From: Candidatus Gastranaerophilales bacterium
GTDB taxonomy: Bacteria > Cyanobacteriota > Vampirovibrionia > Gastranaerophilales > Gastranaerophilaceae
Direction: 5' to 3'
Length of the DNA stretch: 9,851 nt
NCBI GenBank assembly: GCA_947630355.1
Contig: CANRHJ010000066.1
Location: 1 to 9,851, forward strand
Shown: positions 1-6,044 of the stretch, piece after piece
How positions within the stretch are numbered: position 1 is the first letter of the stretch
Layout of the letters: each line of letters opens with the position of its first letter
Made by a program: the position numbers and the translations under genes
The notes under the pieces: model-generated
The model's input: only the letters and a program-made list of their open reading frames with translations
What the model was told of the DNA's origin: nothing
Databases searched by the model: none

Positions 1-1321
1 CTGTTTGCACACCTATATCATTTTTTAAACCTTCAGCTAATTTAGTGTTCTCATCATTAACATATCCATAGCTCTTTGTAAGTGAATCATACAAATTAGC
101 TATTTTATTTTCATATTTTTCATCAAGTTCATATTTGACTTTCTGAGTTAATTCCTCCGTATACTTATAATTCCTTGTTATCTCTTCATATACGCCTGAT
201 ACTTTCTCATCCACAGCATTATTTGTCTTTGTTATTTCTCCGTATACATGCTTCAATTTGTTATCAATATTTATGTATACAATTTCTTCCACACCGTCCA
301 GTCTGCTTAATATACGGTCTTCAATTTTATGAATATCTATGTAATCATTAAAAACTTTCTGGTTAAAATCTTCAAATTTATTATTCATTACAAGTAAATA
401 TCCTTCGTAATGATATACTTTTCTCCAATATTTATCCTTTGTATCTATATCTAAATTTTTAAATAATTTTTTCATTAAGAAAAAATATTCTTTCTGATAT
501 GACTCTTTCAATAATGTATATCTGTGGAAAATATCGGTTATTATCCAGCCTTTTATCTGCTTTTGCATATCTTTTAAATATTTGACTTTTTTTACTTTTT
601 CAAAGGTTAATGCTACCATCGGAATTCTGTCTAATATTTTCTTATTCGTCTGCTGCATTGTGGACATTTTTCTGTTTACACGGTAATAATAAAATACTTC
701 CCATACCACCTGTATCCTTTCAGCAGGCAAATAAGTACCGTAAAAGAACGGTAAATCCTCATAGATAAAACCTTCCGGAAATTTCTCGCCTATTTTTTCC
801 AGATATTCTCTTCTGTATAACTTATTCCATAACCCTACATTTATATCTAAAATTTTTTCTTTAGTTTCTTCGGCACTGAATACTTTATCTTTGAACTCTT
901 TTAACACTTCCAATGAATAATAATCGGTGGCTGTATATTGCCCGGTTACATCGTCATATTGTTCGGTAAGACACATTGTTATATCTGTTTTATTTTCCTC
1001 AGCTTTATTATAAAGGGTTTCAAACATTTCCGGTTTTATAAAGTCGTCAGAATCCACAAACCCTATATATTCTCCTTGCGCTATCTCTATTCCGCGATTT
1101 CTTGCGTACCCTTGTCCTTGTCTTTCCTCTAATTCTATTAATTTTATTCTGTTATCTTTTTTTATATATTCTTTTACTATATTTATCGTTCCATCATGTG
1201 ATGCATCATTTATCATTATTATTTCTATATCTTTTAATGTTTGGTTTACTACGCTTTCCAAACATTCTGTAATATAATGTTCAACATTATTAAACGGTAT
1301 TATTATTGATACTTTTGGCAT
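1..1321 (-). CDS. Family 2 glycosyltransferase with helical C-terminal tail (partial)
   Basis: The frame is open from an ATG at 1321 to the left edge, giving 440 codons with the 3' end missing. The start MPKVSIIIPF, the ND.S.DGT-like segment at residues 38-45 (NDASHDGT) and the DSDD motif at 90-93 identify a GT-A fold family 2 glycosyltransferase. DSDD would bind the metal and nucleotide sugar, and the ED at 188-189 is the likely catalytic base. It probably adds a sugar to a surface polysaccharide or glycan at the cytoplasmic face; donor and acceptor cannot be read. From about residue 320 the protein becomes a charged helical tail, and VYEEITRNYKYTEELT (378-392 region) nearly repeats the end of the upstream GT8 protein. 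A Shine-Dalgarno AGGAAG (1329-1334) lies 7 nt before the ATG. The gene starts 53 nt after the GT8 stop, so the two are probably cotranscribed. Confidence 0.93.
   Translation of the reverse strand, partial: MPKVSIIIPFNNVEHYITECLESVVNQTLKDIEIIMINDASHDGTINIVKEYIKKDNRIKLIELEERQGQGYARNRGIEIAQGEYIGFVDSDDFIKPEMFETLYNKAEENKTDITMCLTEQYDDVTGQYTATDYYSLEVLKEFKDKVFSAEETKEKILDINVGLWNKLYRREYLEKIGEKFPEGFIYEDLPFFYGTYLPAERIQVVWEVFYYYRVNRKMSTMQQTNKKILDRIPMVALTFEKVKKVKYLKDMQKQIKGWIITDIFHRYTLLKESYQKEYFFLMKKLFKNLDIDTKDKYWRKVYHYEGYLLVMNNKFEDFNQKVFNDYIDIHKIEDRILSRLDGVEEIVYINIDNKLKHVYGEITKTNNAVDEKVSGVYEEITRNYKYTEELTQKVKYELDEKYENKIANLYDSLTKSYGYVNDENTKLAEGLKNDIGVQT
147..196 (-). repeat. DNA block shared with the GT8 tail
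   Basis: This is the partner of 1421-1470, with four mismatches in 50 bp. In the GT2 protein the helical tail continues past this block (KYENKIANLYDSLTKSYGY and on) to the window edge, whereas in GT8 the protein stops seven codons later at KYEKT. Confidence 0.8.
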
Positions 1322-1374
1322 CTTTTTTCTTCCTATTCTTCAATCTTATTTATACTGTCTTTGCTTTTTATATG

Positions 1375-2889
1375 TTATGTCTTTTCATACTTTTGTTCTA
1401 TCTCTTGTTTGATTTTTTCCGTTAATTCTTCCGTATACTTATAATTCTTTGATATCTCTTCATATACACCATGTATTTTGTCATTTGTTTCCATATCAAT
1501 ATTTATTTTTAAGTCATTATTACATTTATAAATACTTTTATATATTTTTGTAATTTCATCATAGATTTTTTGCAACTTATCATCGGTTTGAGCATTTATA
1601 TCTATTTCCACATTTGCCCTGACTTCTTTGTCACACTCATAAATGCTCTTATAAATCTTTTTTATCTCATCATAGATTTTTTGCAGCTTTTCGTCGGTTT
1701 GAGCATTTATATCTATTTCCACATTTGCCTTGACTTCTTTGTCACAATCATAAATGCTATCATATATTTTTTTTATTTCCTCGTATACTTTATTTATCTC
1801 TTTTTCCTGTTTTTTTACATTTTCATTTATATATTCATATACTTTCGGAAATATGTTTTGTGATTTTTCCTCTATTGCTTTATTAATACCGTCATAAATT
1901 CTAGCAAACATTTTTTCTATTCGATGCAAATTATTATTAACATTGGCGATGTTATCATAACACTTGCTTATTGCATTATAATTTTCCTCTAAGTCACTAT
2001 CCGTAGCATTTATTTCAAGATTTGTTTCACAGCCGCCTATATTATTCTTTAAATGTTTTCCGCTGCCTTCTAACTTGTATTCCAGCACTTTTTTTCTTCT
2101 CGGAGTAAATGTTAAATAATAATAATAACAATCATATACCGGATGTTCAAATGGGATTAACCACGGCTTAAATCTTCCTGACAAATGTAATATTTCACAA
2201 CCCGCCGCTTCTTTATTGTCAATTTCTTCATACCCGAAATATTGATAATTCCATTTTCTGTCAAGTGTTAATATAGTATCTTCCAAAACACAATTAATAA
2301 TATCCTGATCCTGCCATAATATCTCGGCCTTATTTTGTTTAGCGTATTTATAAAGTTTTTCTTTTACTTTGTTTTTCCGCCAATAATCCAGATTTATAAG
2401 CATTACGCCGGCATTACGGTATTGCTTTAGGTGTAAACGTCCCGCTTCTTTTGAACTGTCGGAATCAAGTATCATGCCTGCCGATTTGTCTGCCAAATCA
2501 ATTTCAAACAGTTCTTTTAATGAGCCTCTTACTATTATGTCACAGTCCAAATATAATACTTTTCCGATATTCGGAAGAACTTCAGGCAGCTCAAATCTGT
2601 AATATGTTGGTATTGTTACGTGGTAATCTTTATATTTTTCATCTGTTCCGCGTAATAACGGACAATCGCTAAAGAGTTTATTGTCCATTTGAATATATCG
2701 TATATTAAAATTTTTAATATTTTTTAATAATTCTATATCATATTTATCTTTGTCCGTTAACCCGCCATCAAGTATATAAAAATTATGATTATCATTTTCA
2801 TCGGAATTTTTTAATATTGATACAAGAGAAACACATAACTGTTCCGTATATTGTGAGTCTAAACTATAACAGATATTGTATTCTCTCAT
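1375..2889 (-). CDS. Family 8 glycosyltransferase with repeat-containing coiled-coil tail
   Basis: This 504-residue protein has a GT8 catalytic domain in residues 1-270. Visible family marks are the DCD metal-binding motif (115-117), NAGVMLINL (159-167), QDQDIIN (193-199) and HLSGRFKPW (235-243), the last being the conserved H..G..KPW of this family. Related enzymes are LPS glucosyl- and galactosyltransferases that act on the inner membrane face; the sugar used here is unknown. Usual GT8 enzymes end near residue 300, so about 200 extra residues follow. They are predicted helical and rich in Lys, Glu, Ile and Tyr. Two nearly identical 37-residue units (386-422 and 423-459), each with an IY.EI.KIYKSIY.C core, are flanked by degenerate units. 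The final 30 residues closely resemble part of the tail of the downstream GT2 enzyme. AGGG (2897-2900) lies 7 nt before the ATG. The tail may drive oligomerisation or tether the two enzymes; this is inference. Confidence 0.94.
   Translation of the reverse strand: MREYNICYSLDSQYTEQLCVSLVSILKNSDENDNHNFYILDGGLTDKDKYDIELLKNIKNFNIRYIQMDNKLFSDCPLLRGTDEKYKDYHVTIPTYYRFELPEVLPNIGKVLYLDCDIIVRGSLKELFEIDLADKSAGMILDSDSSKEAGRLHLKQYRNAGVMLINLDYWRKNKVKEKLYKYAKQNKAEILWQDQDIINCVLEDTILTLDRKWNYQYFGYEEIDNKEAAGCEILHLSGRFKPWLIPFEHPVYDCYYYYLTFTPRRKKVLEYKLEGSGKHLKNNIGGCETNLEINATDSDLEENYNAISKCYDNIANVNNNLHRIEKMFARIYDGINKAIEEKSQNIFPKVYEYINENVKKQEKEINKVYEEIKKIYDSIYDCDKEVKANVEIDINAQTDEKLQKIYDEIKKIYKSIYECDKEVRANVEIDINAQTDDKLQKIYDEITKIYKSIYKCNNDLKINIDMETNDKIHGVYEEISKNYKYTEELTEKIKQEIEQKYEKT
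1421..1470 (-). repeat. DNA block shared with the GT2 tail
   Basis: By eye this 50-bp block matches 147-196, inside the GT2 gene, at 46 of 50 positions without gaps. Both copies encode the VYEEI..NYKYTEELT segment of the respective helical tail. The rest of the two genes is not similar at this level, so the block marks a tail module that was copied or converted between neighbouring genes. Confidence 0.8.
1561..1782 (-). repeat. 111-bp in-frame tandem repeat, two copies
   Basis: Two adjacent 111-bp units (1561-1671 and 1672-1782) are nearly identical and encode two 37-residue repeats in the GT8 tail. On the plus strand each begins ATAGATTTTTTGCA and contains CGGTTTGAGCATTTATATC. The period is a multiple of three, so copies can be gained or lost without a frameshift. 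Shorter degenerate relatives lie on both sides: the stretch to about 1450 encodes a shortened unit, and the stretch to about 1830 encodes half a unit. High DNA identity, including silent positions, suggests recent duplication or gene conversion. Confidence 0.85.
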
Positions 2890-2905
2890 AAAATTACCCT
2901 AATCT

Positions 2906-3148
2906 ATACTAATCCGGTGTCGCACTTTGCCGCCGACTGTCTTGAAATTTCTTTTCGCTCGGGATAGCCGCTCGCTTACCGGACTTGTGTCCGTACGAAA
3001 TTCCGCTCATCGCCGCTGTACACACCTTTTCAAGCTGCCACTCAAAAATTTCGCTCAGTTACACATACAGGCTCAATCATCCTCACTCCGTTGCGGTGTT
3101 TCGCTTTGTAACGTTCCTTATCGCAAAATTTTCTCGGACATACTAATC
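2906..3148. repeat. Dispersed intergenic repeat element, long copy, with 9-bp direct repeats
   Basis: This block is visibly richer in GC than its AT-rich surroundings and contains no convincing gene. The 9-mer ATACTAATC occurs at both borders (2906-2914 and 3140-3148), like a target-site duplication around a 225-bp insert. Several internal segments reappear in the same order and orientation at 7928-8032: CGCACTTT with CCGACT, then TCATCG.CG, then AGCTGCCACTCAAAAAT, then ACGTTCCTTATC, then AAATTTTCTCGGAC. Relative to that copy, this one has two extra segments of roughly 50-65 bp. A short hairpin CGGAC-TTGT-GTCCG lies within the first extra segment. No clear terminal inverted repeat was found. 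The element sits directly upstream of the GT8 gene and could carry or disturb its promoter. Confidence 0.72.
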
Positions 3149-3156
3149 ATACTATA

Positions 3157-3186
3157 TTTACATAAAAAAAACATATATGTAATAAT
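3157..3186 (+). promoter_or_regulatory. Candidate sigma70 promoter for the winged-helix gene
   Basis: TTTACA (3157-3162) and AATAAT (3181-3186) are separated by 18 bp, and a TG one base before the second hexamer forms an extended -10. This would start transcription near 3193, leaving about a 50-nt leader. The palindrome ACATATATGT (3171-3180) lies in the spacer and could be an operator, but in such AT-rich DNA it may be chance. Confidence 0.35.
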
Positions 3187-3242
3187 AATTAAAGTATTTT
3201 AAAAAAATGACGATAATTCTCATGTATATCAGGTAAAAAAAT

Positions 3243-3557
3243 ATGGAAATTACGGAAGATACAGAATTGAAAAAAGTAGGACTGGAATTAATGTTCCTTA
3301 CTCCCGAAAAATGCCAAAGGCCGGAAGGCATTTCCGCCGTTGAATTGGCAAAATCTCTTGATATGCCGCTTGATATCGTTAAGAAAAAATTAAAAATCCT
3401 TTTTGATAAAGAAATTATAAGAGTTTACGGTATTAATCCGAAACTTTGGAAATTTGATGAATTTAAATTCCAAAAAATGGATGAAAATGATGAAGTATTT
3501 AAACTCTTATGCAACTTTGATGATGTGGATTTTGACAGATACTTTTCATACAACTAA
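3243..3557 (+). CDS. Small winged-helix DNA-binding-like protein
   Basis: This 104-residue protein is acidic at its C-terminus and has no signal peptide or membrane segment. Residues about 28-66 look like a winged helix-turn-helix: ISAVELAKSLDM forms the first helix, a PLD turn follows, then the recognition-like helix IVKKKLKILFDKEII, and a short strand pair RVYGINPKLWKF as the wing. That suggests a transcriptional regulator or a protein with a winged-helix interaction fold; no ligand domain is present. I do not recognise a named family. The ATG is preceded by AGGT (3231-3234) at 8 nt. It is divergent from the GT8 gene across the repeat element, and its stop codon overlaps the last bases of the minus-strand structured RNA, so the two are convergent. 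Regulation of the glycosyltransferase operon is possible but only by position. Confidence 0.8.
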   Translation: MEITEDTELKKVGLELMFLTPEKCQRPEGISAVELAKSLDMPLDIVKKKLKILFDKEIIRVYGINPKLWKFDEFKFQKMDENDEVFKLLCNFDDVDFDRYFSYN

Positions 3558-3723
3558 AAGCCCTGTACAAACACGATTTTGTTACCTGTGATGCTCCACA
3601 GGTGGGTAAGTGCCTTAACAAATCCGTTTCCTGCTGCAAGGCAGGTCTACTGCATTGTTATAAGAGTCTGCTTTCCCGTTTTTTAAAAATGTAGGAACAA
3701 AATAAATGCCTGCACAGAGCTTC
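3556..3723 (-). ncRNA. ssrS: 6S RNA (candidate)
   Basis: The minus-strand transcript, about 168 nt, folds by eye into the 6S architecture. Its ends pair in a stem of about 24 bp: AAGCUCUGUGCA with UGUACAGGGCUU, then UUUUGUU with AACAAAA. Two positions that would be mismatches on the plus strand become G-U pairs on the minus strand, which fixes the orientation. Above the stem, nucleotides 29-46 (CCUACAUUUUUAAAAAAC) stay unpaired, facing a compact hairpin ACCUGUG-GAGCAU-CACAGGU (3584-3603). This is the central bubble that mimics an open promoter. The upper arm follows: GGGAAAG with CUUACCC, CUUA-AACAA with UUGUUAAG, and an apical hairpin CCUGC-CUUGCA-GCAGG (3630-3645). The RNA ends in GGGCUUUU. 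Known 6S RNA binds housekeeping RNA polymerase and templates short product RNAs from the bubble. The assignment rests on structure, size and promoter position, not on a family search. Confidence 0.78.
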
Positions 3724-3726
3724 TAT

Positions 3727-3732
3727 ATTATA
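3727..3732 (-). promoter_or_regulatory. -10 box of the 6S-like RNA
   Basis: A perfect TATAAT on the minus strand lies 3-6 nt upstream of the proposed RNA 5' end (3721-3724). It falls between the stop codon of the S41 peptidase and the RNA, giving the RNA its own start. No good -35 hexamer is visible at 16-18 bp, where the sequence is a run of A. Confidence 0.65.
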
Positions 3733-3740
3733 TCATTTTA

Positions 3741-4991
3741 TTATTTTTTTTCCACCAGCCTGTTGATTATTTTCTTACCCTCTTGTATATAATTGTCATT
3801 ATTATCTGCCGTAAGAGAATATGTTATCTTTTTATCAGGCTCTATACCTTTATTATCAATATCATCACCGTTTGGTAATATATATTTCAGTGCCGTAACC
3901 ATTATACCCGTTTTATTTGACATAGGGATTATCTGCTGTATTGAATTCTTACCGTACGTGACTTCTCCTATTAATACCGCATCCGCATTTTCTTTCAGCG
4001 TACCTGCCAGTATCTCTGCCGCACTTGCCGTCCTGTTGTTTATTAATATTACTATCGGCTTATCTTTAAATACTTTATTCCCTTGTGCATATACATCATA
4101 CTTTGTTACACCGCGAGATTCTATATCTATTATCTTTTTCCCGTTAAACATTAAATCAGACATCTCTATGGCATTCGCGAGTATACCGCCGTAGTTATTT
4201 CTTAAATCTATTATTATTCCTTTCGTTCCGTTCGTTTCTTCTATTACAGTCTTAAAATCCCGAACCGCTTTTTCTCCCATAACATTTGATAACTTTATTA
4301 TTCCTATATTATCTTCACTTATCTCATATTTCATTGTATCTATAGGAATATCTTTACTCTCAATTTCTTTTTCTATTACCTCTTCCCCTCTTTTTATTTT
4401 AAGTTTTACCTTTACATTTTTCTCAGGTTCCATATATGCGTGTACTTCTTCATTATTCATTTCGTTTACTTTCTTGTCATTTATACTGACAATGTAATCA
4501 CCCGGCATTATATGTCCTTCTTGGGCGGGAGAATTCTTCAATATCTTATTTACTACAACACCTTCATCCGTTTTATTATATGTTAAACCTATTCCCGTTA
4601 TCTTGGAATTTAGTATTATCTTTTCTTTGGCAAAATTATTCGTTTTTAAAAATTTTGTATACGGATCATTCAAACTGTAAAGCATTGTATTTATCGCCAC
4701 ATCCGCATCTTCCATTGTTTTTATTTGACCTTTGTACCTGTTTCTCCATCTCTGCCATTTTTGCTTATTCATCGTTTTATCGGCATATTCATTTCTCGCT
4801 ATTCTCCACGCATTTATATACACCCGGCTTGGCGCTATCTGCTGTAAATGATGTATTTTTTCCACTTTATTATTCAACTTTGACATATTTATATATTCAT
4901 ACGGCCTTATTATTATATCCGTCACATATAATATCAGGATTATTATAATCACATATAACAGTATGTTCTTTATTTTTATGTCTTTTCCCAT
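3741..4991 (-). CDS. S41 family C-terminal processing peptidase with PDZ domain
   Basis: This 416-residue membrane-anchored serine protease resembles CtpA/Prc. A basic N-terminus and one hydrophobic segment (about 10-28) place the rest outside the inner membrane. The order is a helical region with the family mark SLNDPYTKF (106-114), a PDZ domain (about 124-205) that would recognise substrate C-termini, and the peptidase core with DLRNNYGG (262-269). The catalytic serine is S323 in RTASAAEI and the general base is K348 in TYGKNS; the 25-residue spacing equals that of the Ser-Lys dyad of E. coli Prc. The usual LRNNPGG has Tyr for Pro here, a mild variant. Such enzymes trim C-termini of periplasmic or envelope proteins and process regulatory proteins. 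No Shine-Dalgarno is evident before the ATG; a promoter-like sequence ends just upstream. The gene is divergent from the phosphoesterase operon. Confidence 0.95.
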   Translation of the reverse strand: MGKDIKIKNILLYVIIIILILYVTDIIIRPYEYINMSKLNNKVEKIHHLQQIAPSRVYINAWRIARNEYADKTMNKQKWQRWRNRYKGQIKTMEDADVAINTMLYSLNDPYTKFLKTNNFAKEKIILNSKITGIGLTYNKTDEGVVVNKILKNSPAQEGHIMPGDYIVSINDKKVNEMNNEEVHAYMEPEKNVKVKLKIKRGEEVIEKEIESKDIPIDTMKYEISEDNIGIIKLSNVMGEKAVRDFKTVIEETNGTKGIIIDLRNNYGGILANAIEMSDLMFNGKKIIDIESRGVTKYDVYAQGNKVFKDKPIVILINNRTASAAEILAGTLKENADAVLIGEVTYGKNSIQQIIPMSNKTGIMVTALKYILPNGDDIDNKGIEPDKKITYSLTADNNDNYIQEGKKIINRLVEKK

Positions 4992-5001
4992 ATTTTACAG
5001 T

Positions 5002-5031
5002 TTAATATTTTTTTAACCCAATTACAATCAA
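5002..5031 (-). promoter_or_regulatory. Candidate promoter of the S41 peptidase
   Basis: On the minus strand TTGATT (5026-5031) and TATTAA (5002-5007) are 18 bp apart. Transcription would begin near 4995, only about 4 nt before the ATG at 4991. This agrees with the absence of a ribosome binding site and suggests a nearly leaderless message. Confidence 0.4.
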
Positions 5032-5040
5032 GTTTATACT

Positions 5041-5069
5041 TTGTTATATTTATTTTAATCTGTTATAAT
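5041..5069 (+). promoter_or_regulatory. Sigma70-type promoter of the phosphoesterase operon
   Basis: TTGTTA (5041-5046) and a perfect TATAAT (5064-5069) are separated by exactly 17 bp, with TG one base before the -10 as an extended element. Only 6 nt separate the -10 from the ATG at 5076, so the predicted start site is the A of the start codon itself. It is the best promoter match in the window. Confidence 0.7.
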
Positions 5070-5075
5070 CTGTTT

Positions 5076-6023
5076 ATGAAAAATTTATTTAAAGATTTAT
5101 TTTATATATTATTCGTGGTTTTGGTTTTGTTCTTTATATCGGATCAACCGTCTTTCTCACGAACACTTAAATTTGCTCAAATTTCCGATATACACTTCTC
5201 TACAGTAAGAGATGATAACGGATATAAGCTGCTCTCTAAAACAAAACCCCTGCTGCAAGATGCAGTATGCCAAATTAACAACGAAAGAAATCTGAATTTT
5301 GTTGTTATTACCGGCGACGGCATCGACAGACCAAATAAAGACTCTTTCCTTGCTTTGACCGATGTACTAAATGAACTGAAATATCCTTGGTATTACGTTT
5401 TAGGTAATCACGATACCACTACCGACGGATTTTTAACTAAGAAAAATATACTTAATCTTCTGAAAGAACAAAATCCCAATTATACTTTTAATTCAACTTA
5501 TTATACATTTAAGCCCAAAGCCGGTTTCAGACTTATTTTCCTTGACGGCGCAAAAAATAAAGGCATCTCATCTAACGGTATATTACCCGAAGAAGAACTT
5601 TGCTGGCTTGATGATATTTTAAAAAAATCTAAAAATGATGTCGTATTAATTTTTATTCATTTTCCGCTTCTTACGCCGTTTGACTCTAAAAATCACGAAA
5701 TCCTTAATGCTGACGATTTTAAATCAGTATTAAAAAAATATAATATGCCGATTGCAATTTTCTCCGGCCACTATCATATGACAAAAATAACAAAACGCGG
5801 CAATATTCTTCATGTTTCAACCCCTTCCTTAGCCGGATATCCCAATGCTTTCAGAATTATTGAGGTTAAAAATAAACACGATAAAGTTATATTTAATTTT
5901 AAATTTATGGAAACCAATTTAAAAGATTTTCAGGCAAAAACAAAAATTTTAACACTCGGAGGCGCCAGATATTACGGCAAACCCCAAGACAGAAATACTA
6001 CCGTTGTATTGATTAAAAAATAA
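5076..6023 (+). CDS. Exported calcineurin-like metallophosphoesterase (copy 1)
   Basis: This 315-residue protein begins with a signal peptide or anchor: basic MKNLFKDLF, a hydrophobic core to about residue 22, and possible cleavage after PSFS. The calcineurin-like phosphoesterase domain has its metal and catalytic motifs in order: D38-I-H40, GD (80-81), GNHD (110-113), H195 in IHFP, and GHYH (231-234). All two-metal ligands are present, so it should be active on a phosphomono- or phosphodiester outside the cytoplasm. The fold resembles the CpdA-like cyclic-nucleotide phosphodiesterase group, but the substrate is not readable. The next gene is a close paralogue, 21 nt downstream. There is no Shine-Dalgarno and the promoter is immediately upstream, so translation probably starts on a leaderless message. 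The N-terminal hydrophobic segment requires this start. Confidence 0.93.
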   Translation: MKNLFKDLFYILFVVLVLFFISDQPSFSRTLKFAQISDIHFSTVRDDNGYKLLSKTKPLLQDAVCQINNERNLNFVVITGDGIDRPNKDSFLALTDVLNELKYPWYYVLGNHDTTTDGFLTKKNILNLLKEQNPNYTFNSTYYTFKPKAGFRLIFLDGAKNKGISSNGILPEEELCWLDDILKKSKNDVVLIFIHFPLLTPFDSKNHEILNADDFKSVLKKYNMPIAIFSGHYHMTKITKRGNILHVSTPSLAGYPNAFRIIEVKNKHDKVIFNFKFMETNLKDFQAKTKILTLGGARYYGKPQDRNTTVVLIKK

Positions 6024-6044
6024 ATTCAGAGAAAGTGAGATTTT

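Noticed and set aside
938..1132. A 64-codon plus-strand open frame
   Set aside because: It is antisense to the conserved catalytic domain of the GT2 gene, including the DSDD motif.
1561..1782. CRISPR-like array
   Set aside because: Only two long units without spacers, in frame within a protein-coding tail.
1570..1863. A 97-codon Phe/Tyr/Ile-rich open frame on the plus strand that looks like a membrane protein
   Set aside because: It is the complement of the Lys/Glu-rich coiled-coil repeats of the GT8 gene; the hydrophobic appearance and internal repetition are by-products.
2927..3202. A 91-codon open frame on the plus strand across the repeat element
   Set aside because: It lies mainly in the repeat, has no ribosome binding site, shows no domain, and its composition (Ser/Arg/Cys/His-rich) is like out-of-frame reading of GC-richer repeat DNA.
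3558..3722. The structured RNA read on the plus strand as a riboswitch or terminator for the winged-helix gene
   Set aside because: On the plus strand two stem pairs become mismatches, there is no U-run at its 3' end, and the TATAAT box and terminal U-run are on the minus strand.
3556..3723. Signal recognition particle RNA, tmRNA or RNase P RNA as an alternative for the minus-strand RNA
   Set aside because: The SRP GGAAGCAGCC-type loop, a tRNA-like end with a tag reading frame, and RNase P core motifs are all absent; the rod with central bubble fits 6S better.
3793..4948. Two plus-strand open frames opposite the S41 peptidase
   Set aside because: They lie inside a complete, motif-bearing protease gene and have no ribosome binding sites or recognisable domains.
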